A DNA stretch of 42,874 nucleotides from Nitrospirota bacterium (GCA_003252075.1 QKDO01000018.1:1-42874), one strand, 5' to 3'; shown: positions 7,517-16,042, counted from the first letter of the stretch. A program made the numbers and translations. The notes: generated from the sequence alone by a model not told the origin.

Positions 7517-8475
7517 ATCGAACCAATTCACGTGGAGCCCTGTCCTGCCGTGCAACCGAAACAGTGGTCGTCGACGATGATCTTTCTCGACGCGAGCCGG
7601 TCGTGATCAAAATCCCTGATCATGGCAGGATACCCTTCGGCAATACCGAGTCCGGTCATCTGGTTGAAATCACAGTCATACAGCCTGCCGTCCCATGCCA
7701 CATTCACCAGGCGCCTGCACATGAGACCGCACAGGGTCTCCGGATTGAAGGCCTGCATGAGCTTTTCCATGTATGTTTCAAAATTGCCGCTCCTGAGCAG
7801 GAATTGGCGAAACCTGCCGACCGGCATGTTTGCAAAGGTATAGAGACGGTTAAAGGTAATACCAAAGGCTGAGCCGAGTTCTTCCTTGTATGTCGCTTCG
7901 AGAGAAGACTGCACAGGAGGGAGAAAAGCTCCCGCAGGATTATAGACGAGGTTCAGCGTTCTTCCCCTATCAGAACCATAGCCAAGATTATTCAGTTTCC
8001 TGAGCGCAGCAATACTCTTGTCAAAAACTCCCTTTCCCCTCACCCTGTCGACATGCTCACCATTGCAGGAAGGGAGAGATGCTACGAGCTCGATATGCTT
8101 TCCGTCATAGAAGTCGAATAGATCTTCCATCCCTTTTTCATAGAATATCGAAAGGTTAGTACGCACCACGACATGGCAGCCCGCGCTTTCCGTCTCCTCA
8201 ATAAGATAACGGAAATGCGGATTCAACTCCGGAGCGCCACCGGTTATGTCAACGGTCTTGATCCTGCCGTCATGTAAAACGGCAAGAACGGCATCAACCG
8301 TCTCCCTGCTCATGGCCTCCTGGCGGTCAGCTCCTCCCTGCACATGGCAGTGCTTGCACGCCAGGTTACAGCGATATCCTACATTTACCTGCAGCATGTC
8401 TATGCCGGAGGCGGTCAGGGGACCATCCTGACGTGCCCGGATCTTTTCACTGAAGCGAGCGCTGAACACGGGCAC
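7510..8475 (-). CDS. arsS: ArsS-type radical SAM enzyme, predicted selenoprotein (in-frame TGA read as Sec316)
   Basis: A radical SAM enzyme matching arsenosugar-biosynthesis ArsS, which in characterised cyanobacteria transfers a 5'-deoxyadenosyl group to dimethylarsenite. Seen: cluster motif C36-N-L-A-C40-K-H-C43, TGGAPEL, and a Cys-rich C-terminal domain with LCGLMC, YDCDF and HCFGCTAGQGST. The standard frame stops at TGA (7530-7528). Family members continue with Cys at this point, so TGA probably encodes Sec316; five more codons (IGSIQ) lead to TAG at 7512-7510, giving 321 residues. A SECIS-like hairpin follows directly. The start is GTG at 8475, just after the stop of the CMD gene. If no selenocysteine machinery exists in the genome, the end is 7528. 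Confidence 0.85.
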
Positions 8476-8477
8476 TC

Positions 8478-8810
8478 TCAGATGGAGATCTTTTCGGCTG
8501 CGTTATGCGCCTGGATGCCGTGAATGAGCGATGCCCCTCCCCTTACTGCAGAGGCAACATGTACGGCTTCGGTAATATGCTCCATGCCCATGCCTTCTTC
8601 CAGGCAGCTTTTCGTAAAGGCATCTATGCAGTAGGGGCACTGCAGGGCATGGGCCACACCCAGACCGATGAGCACTTTTTCCCGCCTGGTAAGCGCTCCG
8701 GGCTGGAGTGACGTGTTGTACCAGTCCATGAACTTCTTAAAGAGCTCCGATTTGAACTTCCCGATCTCGCCAAAACGGCCGAGGTCCTCTTCCTTGTAAT
8801 AATCACCCAT
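8478..8810 (-). CDS. CMD/AhpD-fold peroxidase-like protein, arsenosugar-locus associated
   Basis: A 110-residue protein of the carboxymuconolactone decarboxylase/AhpD fold. The redox motif CPYCIDAF sits at about residue 58 and is followed by GGASLIHG, typical of the small peroxidase-like proteins found next to ArsS radical SAM genes. Some relatives carry Sec in this kind of motif; this one has two Cys. The ATG at 8810 has AAGGAG eight bases upstream and is the first gene of the long minus-strand operon. It probably acts in thiol redox chemistry or as a partner of ArsS; no direct evidence for substrate. Confidence 0.85.
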   Translation of the reverse strand: MGDYYKEEDLGRFGEIGKFKSELFKKFMDWYNTSLQPGALTRREKVLIGLGVAHALQCPYCIDAFTKSCLEEGMGMEHITEAVHVASAVRGGASLIHGIQAHNAAEKISI

Positions 8811-8844
8811 GGGAAAATCTCCTTCCCGTTAATTTTATGATTTT

Positions 8845-8872
8845 ATTATATACTGATACATCCCGTGATAAA
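8845..8872 (-). promoter_or_regulatory. Promoter for the arsS operon
   Basis: A perfect -10 TATAAT lies at 8850-8845 (minus strand), with a weak -35 TTTATC 16 bases upstream (8872-8867). The predicted start near 8838 gives a 5' leader of about 28 bases carrying the AAGGAG site. The divergent gnd gene has a possible -10 TACAAT at 8909-8914 but no convincing -35. Confidence 0.5.
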
Positions 8873-8941
8873 GAACAACTTCTTTTCGCTCTCCACGTGT
8901 TTTTCTGCTACAATTTCCTTACAGGTTCAAAGGAGGCGGAC

Positions 8942-9862
8942 ATGCAGATAGGCATGATAGGTCTGGGACGCATGGGCATGAACATGGCGATACGGCTGCT
9001 TCGGGACAGACATAGGGTCGTTGCATATAACCGGTCGCCGGACAAGGTAAAGGAGATTTCCCGGAAAGGTGCACAGGGAGCCTTTTCGATCGGAGAACTG
9101 ATCAGTTCCCTCGAGCCTCCCCGTTACTTGTGGATAATGCTGCCGGCCGGAAATCCTGTTGATGATATGATACAGGAACTAAAGCCACTTCTTGGCAGGG
9201 GAGACACGATTATTGACGGCGGAAACAGCTACTACAAAGATGATGTTCGGCGCGAACAGGCTCTGAGAAAGACCGGCCTGCATTATATTGATGCCGGTGT
9301 CAGCGGAGGCATATGGGGGCTGAAGCTCGGCTACTGTATCATGGCGGGCGGTGAAAAAAAGGTCTGCAGGAAACTTGAACCGGTGTTCAGGACGCTTGCG
9401 CCGAAAGATGGCTATCTCTATTGCGGACCTGCGGGTGCAGGCCACTTCGTGAAAATGGTGCACAACGGCATTGAATACGGCATGATGTCTGCCTATGGTG
9501 AAGGCTTCGGGATACTGGACTCGTCACCCTACTCCCGACATCTGGACTTCGGCGACGTGGCGCACCTCTGGAACCAGGGCAGCGTTGTGCGGTCATGGCT
9601 CCTGGAGCTGGCAGAAGAAGCCTTCAAAAAAGATAAGAAGCTCACGCAGCTTGCCGCATATGTAGAGGACTCCGGTGAAGGACGGTGGACCGTGCAACAA
9701 GCCATAGAGACCGCCGTCTCTGCACCAGTGATCACGGCTGCTCTCTTTCAGCGCTTCCGGTCACGTGATTCTCATGCATTTTCCGACCGTATGCTCGCAG
9801 CATTGCGCAATGAATTCGGCGGCCATGCGGTCAAAAAGAGCGCGATGAGAAAACGGACATGA
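8942..9862 (+). CDS. gnd: 6-phosphogluconate dehydrogenase, decarboxylating (short type)
   Basis: A 306-residue enzyme oxidising 6-phosphogluconate to ribulose 5-phosphate and CO2 with reduction of NAD(P)+. It has the N-terminal Rossmann motif GMIGLGRMGMNMA, the substrate motif DGGNSYYKDD, GVSGGIWGLKLGY, and HFVKMVHNGIEYG containing the catalytic Lys. Its length is that of the short GndA/YqeC type rather than the 468-residue E. coli type. The ATG at 8942 follows AAAGGAGG; the longer frame from 8837 has no such signal. Its stop overlaps the ATG of zwf (ATGA), the first link in a coupled oxidative pentose phosphate operon. Confidence 0.92.
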   Translation: MQIGMIGLGRMGMNMAIRLLRDRHRVVAYNRSPDKVKEISRKGAQGAFSIGELISSLEPPRYLWIMLPAGNPVDDMIQELKPLLGRGDTIIDGGNSYYKDDVRREQALRKTGLHYIDAGVSGGIWGLKLGYCIMAGGEKKVCRKLEPVFRTLAPKDGYLYCGPAGAGHFVKMVHNGIEYGMMSAYGEGFGILDSSPYSRHLDFGDVAHLWNQGSVVRSWLLELAEEAFKKDKKLTQLAAYVEDSGEGRWTVQQAIETAVSAPVITAALFQRFRSRDSHAFSDRMLAALRNEFGGHAVKKSAMRKRT

Positions 9863-11379
9863 TTGAACCTGCCTATGCAACCTACGACAGCTGCAGCATC
9901 GAGATCCCGAAGCCCTTCCTGCTTGTGATCTTCGGTGCATCCGGGGACCTCAGCAGGAAAAAGCTTTTCCCCGCGCTGTACCGGCTGAACCGCGATGGCC
10001 TGCTTCCCCGCAATTTCTGCATCCTCGGTGCTGCCAGGACCGCCATGGACCGGAGCGCATTCCACGATCTGATGCGTAAGGCCGTTGAAGAGACCTTTGG
10101 AAAAGATTTTGACCGAAAGGCGTGGGAGTCATTCGCGAGACGGCTGCACTATCACGCAGGAGAGTATGACCATCCTGCATCCTACAACGATATGAAAAAA
10201 AGCATCGAAGACCTTGAGCGGACACATGATACTCTCGGCAACCGCATCTTCTACCTCGCTGTGCCGCCGACCGTGTACGAGGCTGTCGTCTCACATCTCG
10301 GTGCATCCGGCCTCTCCCAGGAAAAAACGGGATTCACGCATATTGCCATAGAGAAACCCGTAGGTTCTGATCTTGCCTCTGCACGGAAGCTGAATAATGT
10401 ACTCAGGTCATCATTTCTCGAACGGCAGGTCTACCGCATGGACCATTATCTTGCGAAGGAGACTGTTCAAAACATCCTCATGTTCCGGTTCGCGAATGCG
10501 ATCTTTGAGCCGCTCTGGAACAGGCGGTACATCGACCATGTGCAGATCACGGTTTCTGAAAGCATCGGCATCGAGAACAGGGCAGGATATTATGAAAAGG
10601 CCGGGGTCATCCGCGACATGTTTCAGAACCATATCTTTCAACTCCTCGCTCTGACTGCCATGGAACCCCCGTCGGTATTCGAATCAGAACGTGTCAGGGA
10701 CGAAAAGGTTAAGGTCTTCCGCTCCATCAGGCCTTTTGCCGTCGACAGCCTCGATGACGCACTGGTGGTCGCTCAGTATGGAGAAGGCATGGTCAACGGG
10801 AAAAAGGCGGCTGCTTATCGGAATGAAGCAGGCGTTTCTCCCGACTCCATGACACCGACCTATGCCGCGCTCAAAGTCCATATCGACAATTGGCGATGGA
10901 ACGGTGTCCCCTTCTATCTCCGTTCAGGCAAACGGCTTGTCAAAAAGAAAGCAGAGATATCGGTTCATTACCGTGCAGTGCCGCATCTCATGTTCTCGAA
11001 GGCGATGCACGAAGAGATCGAGCCGAACGCGCTCGTCATACGCATTCAGCCGGATGAGGGTATCGATATCACTTTCCAGGCAAAAAATCCCGGCACAAAG
11101 ATCTGCCTCAGTCCCGTATTGATGGACTTCTCCTACAAAAAAGTCTTTTCCCTGAGCGATTACGAACGTATCCTCCTTGACTGCATGCAGGGAGATCAGA
11201 TGCTCTTCGTCAGGGACGATGGCGTTGAGCAGACCTGGTCACTCCTTACGCCGGCAGTCGAAAAGATTGAGTCACCCGACTCTGCGCGCGACATCACCAT
11301 CTATGCGGCAGGGACCGAGGGGCCGAGAGAGGCGGCTACCCTCTTGAAGAAAGACAGACGGTCATGGAGACCGCTCTGA
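9859..11379 (+). CDS. zwf: Glucose-6-phosphate dehydrogenase
   Basis: A 506-residue enzyme catalysing oxidation of glucose 6-phosphate to 6-phosphogluconolactone. Visible motifs are the nucleotide-binding FGASGDLSRKKLFPAL near residue 29, the IEKPVGSDL region, the active-site RMDHYLAKE (RIDHYLGKE in most homologues), and DMFQNHIFQLLAL. Length is standard. It overlaps gnd by 4 bases and pgl by 16 bases, so the three genes form one translationally coupled unit. The source of its substrate could be the glucokinase encoded on the divergent operon. Confidence 0.95.
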   Translation: MIEPAYATYDSCSIEIPKPFLLVIFGASGDLSRKKLFPALYRLNRDGLLPRNFCILGAARTAMDRSAFHDLMRKAVEETFGKDFDRKAWESFARRLHYHAGEYDHPASYNDMKKSIEDLERTHDTLGNRIFYLAVPPTVYEAVVSHLGASGLSQEKTGFTHIAIEKPVGSDLASARKLNNVLRSSFLERQVYRMDHYLAKETVQNILMFRFANAIFEPLWNRRYIDHVQITVSESIGIENRAGYYEKAGVIRDMFQNHIFQLLALTAMEPPSVFESERVRDEKVKVFRSIRPFAVDSLDDALVVAQYGEGMVNGKKAAAYRNEAGVSPDSMTPTYAALKVHIDNWRWNGVPFYLRSGKRLVKKKAEISVHYRAVPHLMFSKAMHEEIEPNALVIRIQPDEGIDITFQAKNPGTKICLSPVLMDFSYKKVFSLSDYERILLDCMQGDQMLFVRDDGVEQTWSLLTPAVEKIESPDSARDITIYAAGTEGPREAATLLKKDRRSWRPL

Positions 11380-12113
11380 GCAGTAACGTCCGTATTCTCC
11401 CCGATGCCGAGGCTGTTGCCCGCACTGCTGCTCGCATATTCCAGAGTTCTGCAGCTGTTGCCATTGCATCACGTGGCAGGTTTTCGGTAGCCCTTTCCGG
11501 GGGCTCGTCACCGCAACTGCTCTACCGCATGCTCGGTACGGCATACCGCGAAAATATCCGGTGGGACCTGACCCACATCTTCTGGTCTGACGAACGGTGC
11601 GTCCCCGCTGATCATGAGCTGAGCAACTTCAGGATGGCCAACGAAGCGTTGACCTCTCGGATCAGCATGCCCGCCGGGAACATCCACAGAATGAGAGGTG
11701 AACTTCCGCCTGAAGAGGCTGCCAAAGATTATGAGCGAGACCTGCAGACCCATTTCAGGGCAGACGGCTTCCCGAGGTTCGATCTCGTCCTGCTCGGCAT
11801 GGGAAGCGACGGACACACTGCCTCGCTTTTCCCGGGAGCAGAGGCAGTGTCTGACATGAAGCGTCTTGCGGTGCCGGCATATTCTGCGTCTGCGGGGAAC
11901 TGGCGTATAACGCTGACAATTCCCGTTCTGAACGCCGCTTCGTTAGTAGTCTTTCTTGTCACCGGAAAGGCGAAGGCGGGGATTGTCGTTGAAATTCTTG
12001 CGAAAGGGAAGCGGGAGCCCTATCCTGCCGGAGCAATCATCCCGCAGCATGGGCGTATTGTCTGGCTGCTCGACAGCGACGCAGCATCAGGACTGCAGCA
12101 AAAGTCGTTATGA
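11364..12113 (+). CDS. pgl: 6-phosphogluconolactonase
   Basis: A 249-residue DevB-type lactonase hydrolysing 6-phosphogluconolactone. Visible motifs: SGGSSPQLLYRML near residue 45, FWSDERCVP in the middle and LGMGSDGHTASLFPG near residue 145, all diagnostic of the glucosamine-6-phosphate isomerase/6-phosphogluconolactonase fold. It overlaps the end of zwf by 16 bases. It completes the oxidative branch of the pentose phosphate pathway in gene order gnd-zwf-pgl. Confidence 0.93.
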   Translation: METALSSNVRILPDAEAVARTAARIFQSSAAVAIASRGRFSVALSGGSSPQLLYRMLGTAYRENIRWDLTHIFWSDERCVPADHELSNFRMANEALTSRISMPAGNIHRMRGELPPEEAAKDYERDLQTHFRADGFPRFDLVLLGMGSDGHTASLFPGAEAVSDMKRLAVPAYSASAGNWRITLTIPVLNAASLVVFLVTGKAKAGIVVEILAKGKREPYPAGAIIPQHGRIVWLLDSDAASGLQQKSL

Positions 12114-12142
12114 TTTGCCCGTTGCTTCCGGAGGAGTTTTTC

Positions 12143-12193
12143 ATGGAACTTGATGCACTTCAGACTGCGCTGACCGTAGCACGAGTCCGATGA
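12143..12193 (+). CDS. 16-residue mini-ORF translationally coupled to the downstream transferase
   Basis: ATG at 12143 stands six bases after a strong GGAGGAG (12130-12136) and encodes MELDALQTALTVARVR. Its TGA (12191-12193) overlaps the ATG of the next gene (12190). The next gene has no ribosome binding site of its own, so this mini-ORF probably delivers ribosomes to it. It could instead be the remaining N terminus of a deleted gene. Confidence 0.5.
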   Translation: MELDALQTALTVARVR

Positions 12194-12864
12194 TATCCGT
12201 CGTCATTCCGGCCCTGAACGAAGAAGAAAACATCTCCAGATGCATTGAAGCGATCAGGACAGAAGGACCCATATGCGAGGTCATCGTTGCAGACGGGGGC
12301 AGCAGGGACCGGACACGGGAAATCGCGCAATCATACCCCGGGGTAACCTGTATTCAGGCGGAGAAAGGCCGCGGCAATCAGATGAATGCAGGGGCGTCTC
12401 GCGCACGGGGAGAGGTGCTGCTTTTTCTCCATGCCGATACGATCCTCGCCTCGGGATGGGATAGGGGAATTGAAGAAGCGCTCAGGGACCATAGGGTCGT
12501 CGGAGGTGCCTTCACCTTTTCTCTCGATAACCCTTTGCAAAAATACCGTCTCATCGAAGCATGGGTATCCCTGCGGTGCCGCGTGTTCAGGCTACCTTAC
12601 GGTGACCAGGCAATCTTTGTCAGAACAGGTGTCTTCAACAAACTGGCAGGGTATAAGAACATACCGCTCATGGAGGATGTTGATCTCATGGGAAGGGTCA
12701 AAAAACTGGGAAAGATCACGATTCTTGAACACCGGGCCCTTACATCAGGACGACGGTGGGTCGCTAAAGGCCTGATCAGGACAGCTGCGATCAACCAGAC
12801 CATGATGCTGCTGTACCGTCTCGGCGTCAGTCCGCAGCGTCTCTCAAAGTTCTATTACCGATGA
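12190..12864 (+). CDS. Family 2 glycosyltransferase, rSAM/selenodomain-associated transferase 2 type
   Basis: A 224-residue GT-A-fold transferase. It starts with SVVIPALNEEENI, carries VIVADGGSRDRT, KGRGNQMNAGA, and the divalent-metal motif LFLHADTIL, then YGDQAIFVRT and MEDVDLMGR. This arrangement matches the short family annotated as radical SAM/selenodomain-associated transferase 2, which co-occurs with ArsS-type genes. It could add a sugar or related group to an arsenosugar precursor; this is inferred from co-occurrence only. It is coupled to the mini-ORF upstream and overlaps the next gene by 4 bases (ATGA). Confidence 0.85.
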   Translation: MISVVIPALNEEENISRCIEAIRTEGPICEVIVADGGSRDRTREIAQSYPGVTCIQAEKGRGNQMNAGASRARGEVLLFLHADTILASGWDRGIEEALRDHRVVGGAFTFSLDNPLQKYRLIEAWVSLRCRVFRLPYGDQAIFVRTGVFNKLAGYKNIPLMEDVDLMGRVKKLGKITILEHRALTSGRRWVAKGLIRTAAINQTMMLLYRLGVSPQRLSKFYYR

Positions 12865-13460
12865 TCAAGAATCTCTTCGGCATATTCATCAAATTCCCTG
12901 AGCCCGGCAAGGTGAAGACCCGCCTTGCAAAGGACTTAGGCAATAAAAAGGCTGCGGATATCTACCGGCAGGTCGTTGAACTGATCCTGAAAAACACCTC
13001 GCCTTTCGATCATGCATATGACCGGATTGTTTTCTACGATCCTGTCGCCCGGCAAAAAGACTTTTCTGAATGGCTGCCGGAAGAGCAGTTAATCCTTCAG
13101 CAGGGGAGCGACGTCGGCGCAAGGATGCACAACGCGATAAGGGTATTGCTCGACAGGGGAGGGGAAAAGGTTGTTTTGACCGGGGCTGACATCCCTGATC
13201 TCTCCGGCAGGATCATCGAATCGGCTTTTCAGGAGCTGACCCGTGCTGACATTGTCATCGGTCCGGCTAGAGACGGGGGTTATTATCTCATCGGTATGAA
13301 ATCCCCGCACGCTGAGATATTCCGGAACATCCCCTGGAGCACGGGAAGGGTATTTGAAGAGACAATGAGGAGGATCGCAAAACTGCAGCTTGGCTGCGCA
13401 GGCGTTACCGCGCTTTCAGACCTCGACACTGCAGATGACTACCACAGGCTGTTACGCTGA
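12861..13460 (+). CDS. DUF2064 nucleotidyl/glycosyltransferase-like, rSAM/selenodomain-associated transferase 1 type
   Basis: A 199-residue GT-A-like protein. The N terminus FIKFPEPGKVKTRLAKDLG is the hallmark of the TIGR04282/DUF2064 family, whose basic loop resembles a nucleotidyltransferase phosphate site. Further motifs: LTGADIPDL with the metal Asp, GPARDGGYYLIGM, and W-S-T near residue 153. It overlaps the preceding transferase (ATGA). The pair is characteristic of genomes with the ArsS-type radical SAM gene and supports an arsenosugar-type pathway, although the substrates of both are not established. Confidence 0.85.
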   Translation: MIKNLFGIFIKFPEPGKVKTRLAKDLGNKKAADIYRQVVELILKNTSPFDHAYDRIVFYDPVARQKDFSEWLPEEQLILQQGSDVGARMHNAIRVLLDRGGEKVVLTGADIPDLSGRIIESAFQELTRADIVIGPARDGGYYLIGMKSPHAEIFRNIPWSTGRVFEETMRRIAKLQLGCAGVTALSDLDTADDYHRLLR

Positions 13461-13529
13461 ACAAGGTCATTTTACGACGAGGGCAAGTCACTGCAACCCG
13501 TCGATACAGGAGGGCAAGGACTAAACCCT

Positions 13530-13764
13530 TCACACGTCAAACGCTTTGAGAGCACGAACATTCTCGTTCTCTGCATCAGGCTGTTAATCAGCTCAGCCTC
13601 CGGCCGCTTGCTCGTAATGGCAACGGTTATCCAATGCTGAAATGCGCCGTAGTTCTTATCACCGACATACAAGGACTGACCCCATCACTTTCCGCATGGA
13701 GCACCTTTCGGATATTGACACCGGGAAAGACCTGCTTCATCTTCTTAAGGTATCGCCAGAAGCA
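13530..13764 (-). pseudogene. Decayed gene remnant with two frame changes
   Basis: On the minus strand, protein-like sequence runs in three frames: CFWRYLKKMKQVFPG... from 13764, then after a one-base shift near GATGGGG, SLYVGDKNYGAFQHWI..., then ENENVRALKAFDV ending in TGA at 13532-13530. No start codon is visible and a TAG precedes the first piece. No family was recognised. The stretch 13461-13804 between convergent transcripts holds nothing else that I can support. Confidence 0.35.
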
Positions 13765-13804
13765 CTATTTGCGCATGCCGACCTATGTCAGCATAAGGAG
13801 CTAA

Positions 13805-14545
13805 TCATCTCTCTATGATTTTCTCTTCCTGCCCCTCAAGGATATCACCAGCAATAATCGTTTCCAGATGGTTTTTCAGTCGCAATGCTTCAGCTGCCGT
13901 CATTTCCTTGAATTGCACAGCCATACCGGGAGGCAGTGTAAAAAAATCGCCCAGAAGCTCTTTTATATAAATGATTGTCCCCTTCAGCTGCAGCGCGTTT
14001 CCCTGTGTCAGAGGAATGGTGAGATCAAGACTATCTCCGAGAGGAAAAGGATTTTCTTTTCTCAGGTAGACCCCGCCCTCGGAAAGCGTTTCCGAAAAAA
14101 GTTCATACCGCATCCCGCGATAGATAGCCGATACCTTTCGGTAGAATGGCACCCTGAGATGTTTCCGGTTTGTCCCCCTGGAGAAAAAAAAACACTCCTG
14201 CAACGTAGCATGGAGAAGGTCAACTCTTAGCGGTTTTGTCAGGTAAGCGTAACAGCCCAACTTCCGGCACTGCTCTATACTTTCATTATCCGCGCCAGTG
14301 GAGAGCATGATCACCGGAAGGTGTGCGGTCATCTTATCCTCCTTGATATAACGCAGAGTCGCAAAGCCGTCCATCTGGTCCATATGCACATCAAGCATGA
14401 CAACGTCAGCCCCGGCAAGTTTGATAAGCCTCAGTGCTTCACGCCCGCTATCGGCAGGCATAACCTTGAACCCGAATCTTTTCACGAGCAGACTGACGTA
14501 CATGAGAGAAGTTTTGCTGTCGTCCGCATAGACTACTGTTTTCAT
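13805..14545 (-). CDS. Response regulator with receiver and PilZ domains
   Basis: A 246-residue two-domain regulator. The receiver domain (residues 1-118) has the acidic pair D8/D9, phospho-acceptor Asp52 in VVMLDVHM, Ser82/Thr83 and Lys104 in YLTKPL, so it should be phosphorylatable. Residues 125-235 form a PilZ domain with the c-di-GMP-binding R127-x-x-x-R131 and the second loop LSEGGVYL. It would link a phosphorelay to cyclic-di-GMP, probably acting on motility or surface polysaccharide. The ATG at 14545 has GAAGGAGAG upstream. No cognate kinase is adjacent; the isolated HisKA-like protein at 1161 is 12 kb away. Confidence 0.88.
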   Translation of the reverse strand: MKTVVYADDSKTSLMYVSLLVKRFGFKVMPADSGREALRLIKLAGADVVMLDVHMDQMDGFATLRYIKEDKMTAHLPVIMLSTGADNESIEQCRKLGCYAYLTKPLRVDLLHATLQECFFFSRGTNRKHLRVPFYRKVSAIYRGMRYELFSETLSEGGVYLRKENPFPLGDSLDLTIPLTQGNALQLKGTIIYIKELLGDFFTLPPGMAVQFKEMTAAEALRLKNHLETIIAGDILEGQEEKIIER

Positions 14546-14624
14546 TTCTCTCCTTCAAAAAAAAGCCGCATATCGTATAAGAAATACAATACAAAGTGCA
14601 GAGGAAAACACCAAAAATCAGCGA

Positions 14625-15065
14625 TTACAGTTGTTTGCCGATGGCCTTTCCATATTCCTGACAGGCATGCAGTCCCTCGCTGGTCTCCACCTTGGCTTCT
14701 TTCAGCGCAAAGGGTCCCAGATTCGACATGTCCATCTTGAAGACATATTCCATGGTATCGAATATCAGCTGTGGCGCCTCACCGCTATGGGTATGGGACC
14801 CGAAAGCACCCGCTACTTTTCCCTCAAGGTTCGCCTTCTGGGCCAGGAACAGAAAGGTCTTCATGTTTTCGGTCATATCCTTGTGATAGGTAGGGCAGCC
14901 AAAGATGTAGCCGTCAAACCCGGCAAGATCTTTTTCACTCTTGATTTCTGATATCTTTTTCTGTTCGACCTCGTTCCCGGAAAACCGGACACCCTCGGCA
15001 ATATACTCCGCCATTTTCCCGGTCTTACCGGTCCTGCTGTAAAAGGCAATCAAGACTTTTTTCAT
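14625..15065 (-). CDS. Flavodoxin-fold protein
   Basis: A 146-residue flavodoxin/WrbA-like protein. The FMN phosphate loop is SRTGKTGKMAEYI at residues 10-22, and the isoalloxazine-flanking segments are GCPTYHKDM near 56-64 and GSHTHSGEA near 89-97. It would carry electrons or reduce small substrates in the cytoplasm. It stands alone between the REC-PilZ gene and a secreted protein gene, so its partner is not evident. Confidence 0.85.
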   Translation of the reverse strand: MKKVLIAFYSRTGKTGKMAEYIAEGVRFSGNEVEQKKISEIKSEKDLAGFDGYIFGCPTYHKDMTENMKTFLFLAQKANLEGKVAGAFGSHTHSGEAPQLIFDTMEYVFKMDMSNLGPFALKEAKVETSEGLHACQEYGKAIGKQL

Positions 15066-15151
15066 ACGCTATCCTCCTCGCGTAACCTGCTTACGCAAAG
15101 TTCATTTCATGCAGCCTGCATCGCGCCGGCTCAGTGCGTCCGGCCAGACCC

Positions 15152-16042
15152 CTACTTGCCTCCTGCAACCTGTTTCAGGGTGTTCTCAATTGCTCCCGGA
15201 GCGCCCGAGATCTTCATGAACGTGCCCATGGTAAGATCCGGGAAGCTTTGCGCAATACGGAACTTTCCATGCAGCATGTAGACATTCCCTTCGGATACGA
15301 TCAGTTCATAGGGTAGATGGGGGGTCTGCTTCAATTCCCCGAAGTCCACCACCTTCATGACCGCTTCGTCTGCACCTTCACCTTCTTTGATCCCCACACC
15401 AAAAACGGACTCCTGTTTGCCGGGAATATCAACACGGTAGATCTTGACGGTACCGCCTTTGCCCTTGGCCAGACCTGCCTCGACCGCCTTGATCGCCTCA
15501 TCATACGACCCATGAGATGCAAGTTTCACCTGGTCGGTAAAATAGGGCATAAAAATCATATAATGATAGTCGCGGAGTGACGAGGCTTTCAACCCTTTTT
15601 TCGAGCCGAACTCCTCAGCCTTGCCGAGCGCCGTCTGCAGTTTCGTCGCGACATCGGCAAGATCTCCTTTCATCTGGTAGATCTGCGCCATATAGAGTGG
15701 ATTGGTTGAGGCGACCTGGAGTTCCTTGCCCGTCTCGGTAAGAGATATGCGCTGAATAGCCCCATAGGCACCAAAGGGCGACTTCGCCGCATTGCTCTTG
15801 AGTGCATCGCTCGTAATGACAAGAATGTGTGCGCCCGCGTAGGGCTCGTACTCCCCAACTATCTGAAAGCCTTCTTTTTCCATCGCGTTTCTTACCTCGG
15901 CAATACGGTCCTTGATCGTACCGGAACCGCGATAGAGCAGCAGATCGGGTTTGAGCATGGTATCTGCAGCAGAAACTGATGCGCTGATGAAGAACAGCAG
16001 CATAAAAAGCGCATAGGATATCCTCCACACCGCTCTGTTCAT
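15152..16042 (-). CDS. Secreted protein of unknown function, weakly DUF302-like
   Basis: A 296-residue protein with a signal peptide (hydrophobic residues 9-23, cleavage probably after SVSAA). The mature part has two similar-looking alpha/beta halves: one around IAEVRNAMEKEGFQIVGEYE and another around AIKAVEAGLAKGKGG...YRVDIPGK. The first half resembles DUF302 domains by eye. The ATG at 16042 has GGAGGTGG upstream and begins the signal peptide; the longer frame to 16111 would bury it. No metal or cofactor motif stands out. Probably periplasmic. Confidence 0.7.
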   Translation of the reverse strand: MNRAVWRISYALFMLLFFISASVSAADTMLKPDLLLYRGSGTIKDRIAEVRNAMEKEGFQIVGEYEPYAGAHILVITSDALKSNAAKSPFGAYGAIQRISLTETGKELQVASTNPLYMAQIYQMKGDLADVATKLQTALGKAEEFGSKKGLKASSLRDYHYMIFMPYFTDQVKLASHGSYDEAIKAVEAGLAKGKGGTVKIYRVDIPGKQESVFGVGIKEGEGADEAVMKVVDFGELKQTPHLPYELIVSEGNVYMLHGKFRIAQSFPDLTMGTFMKISGAPGAIENTLKQVAGGK

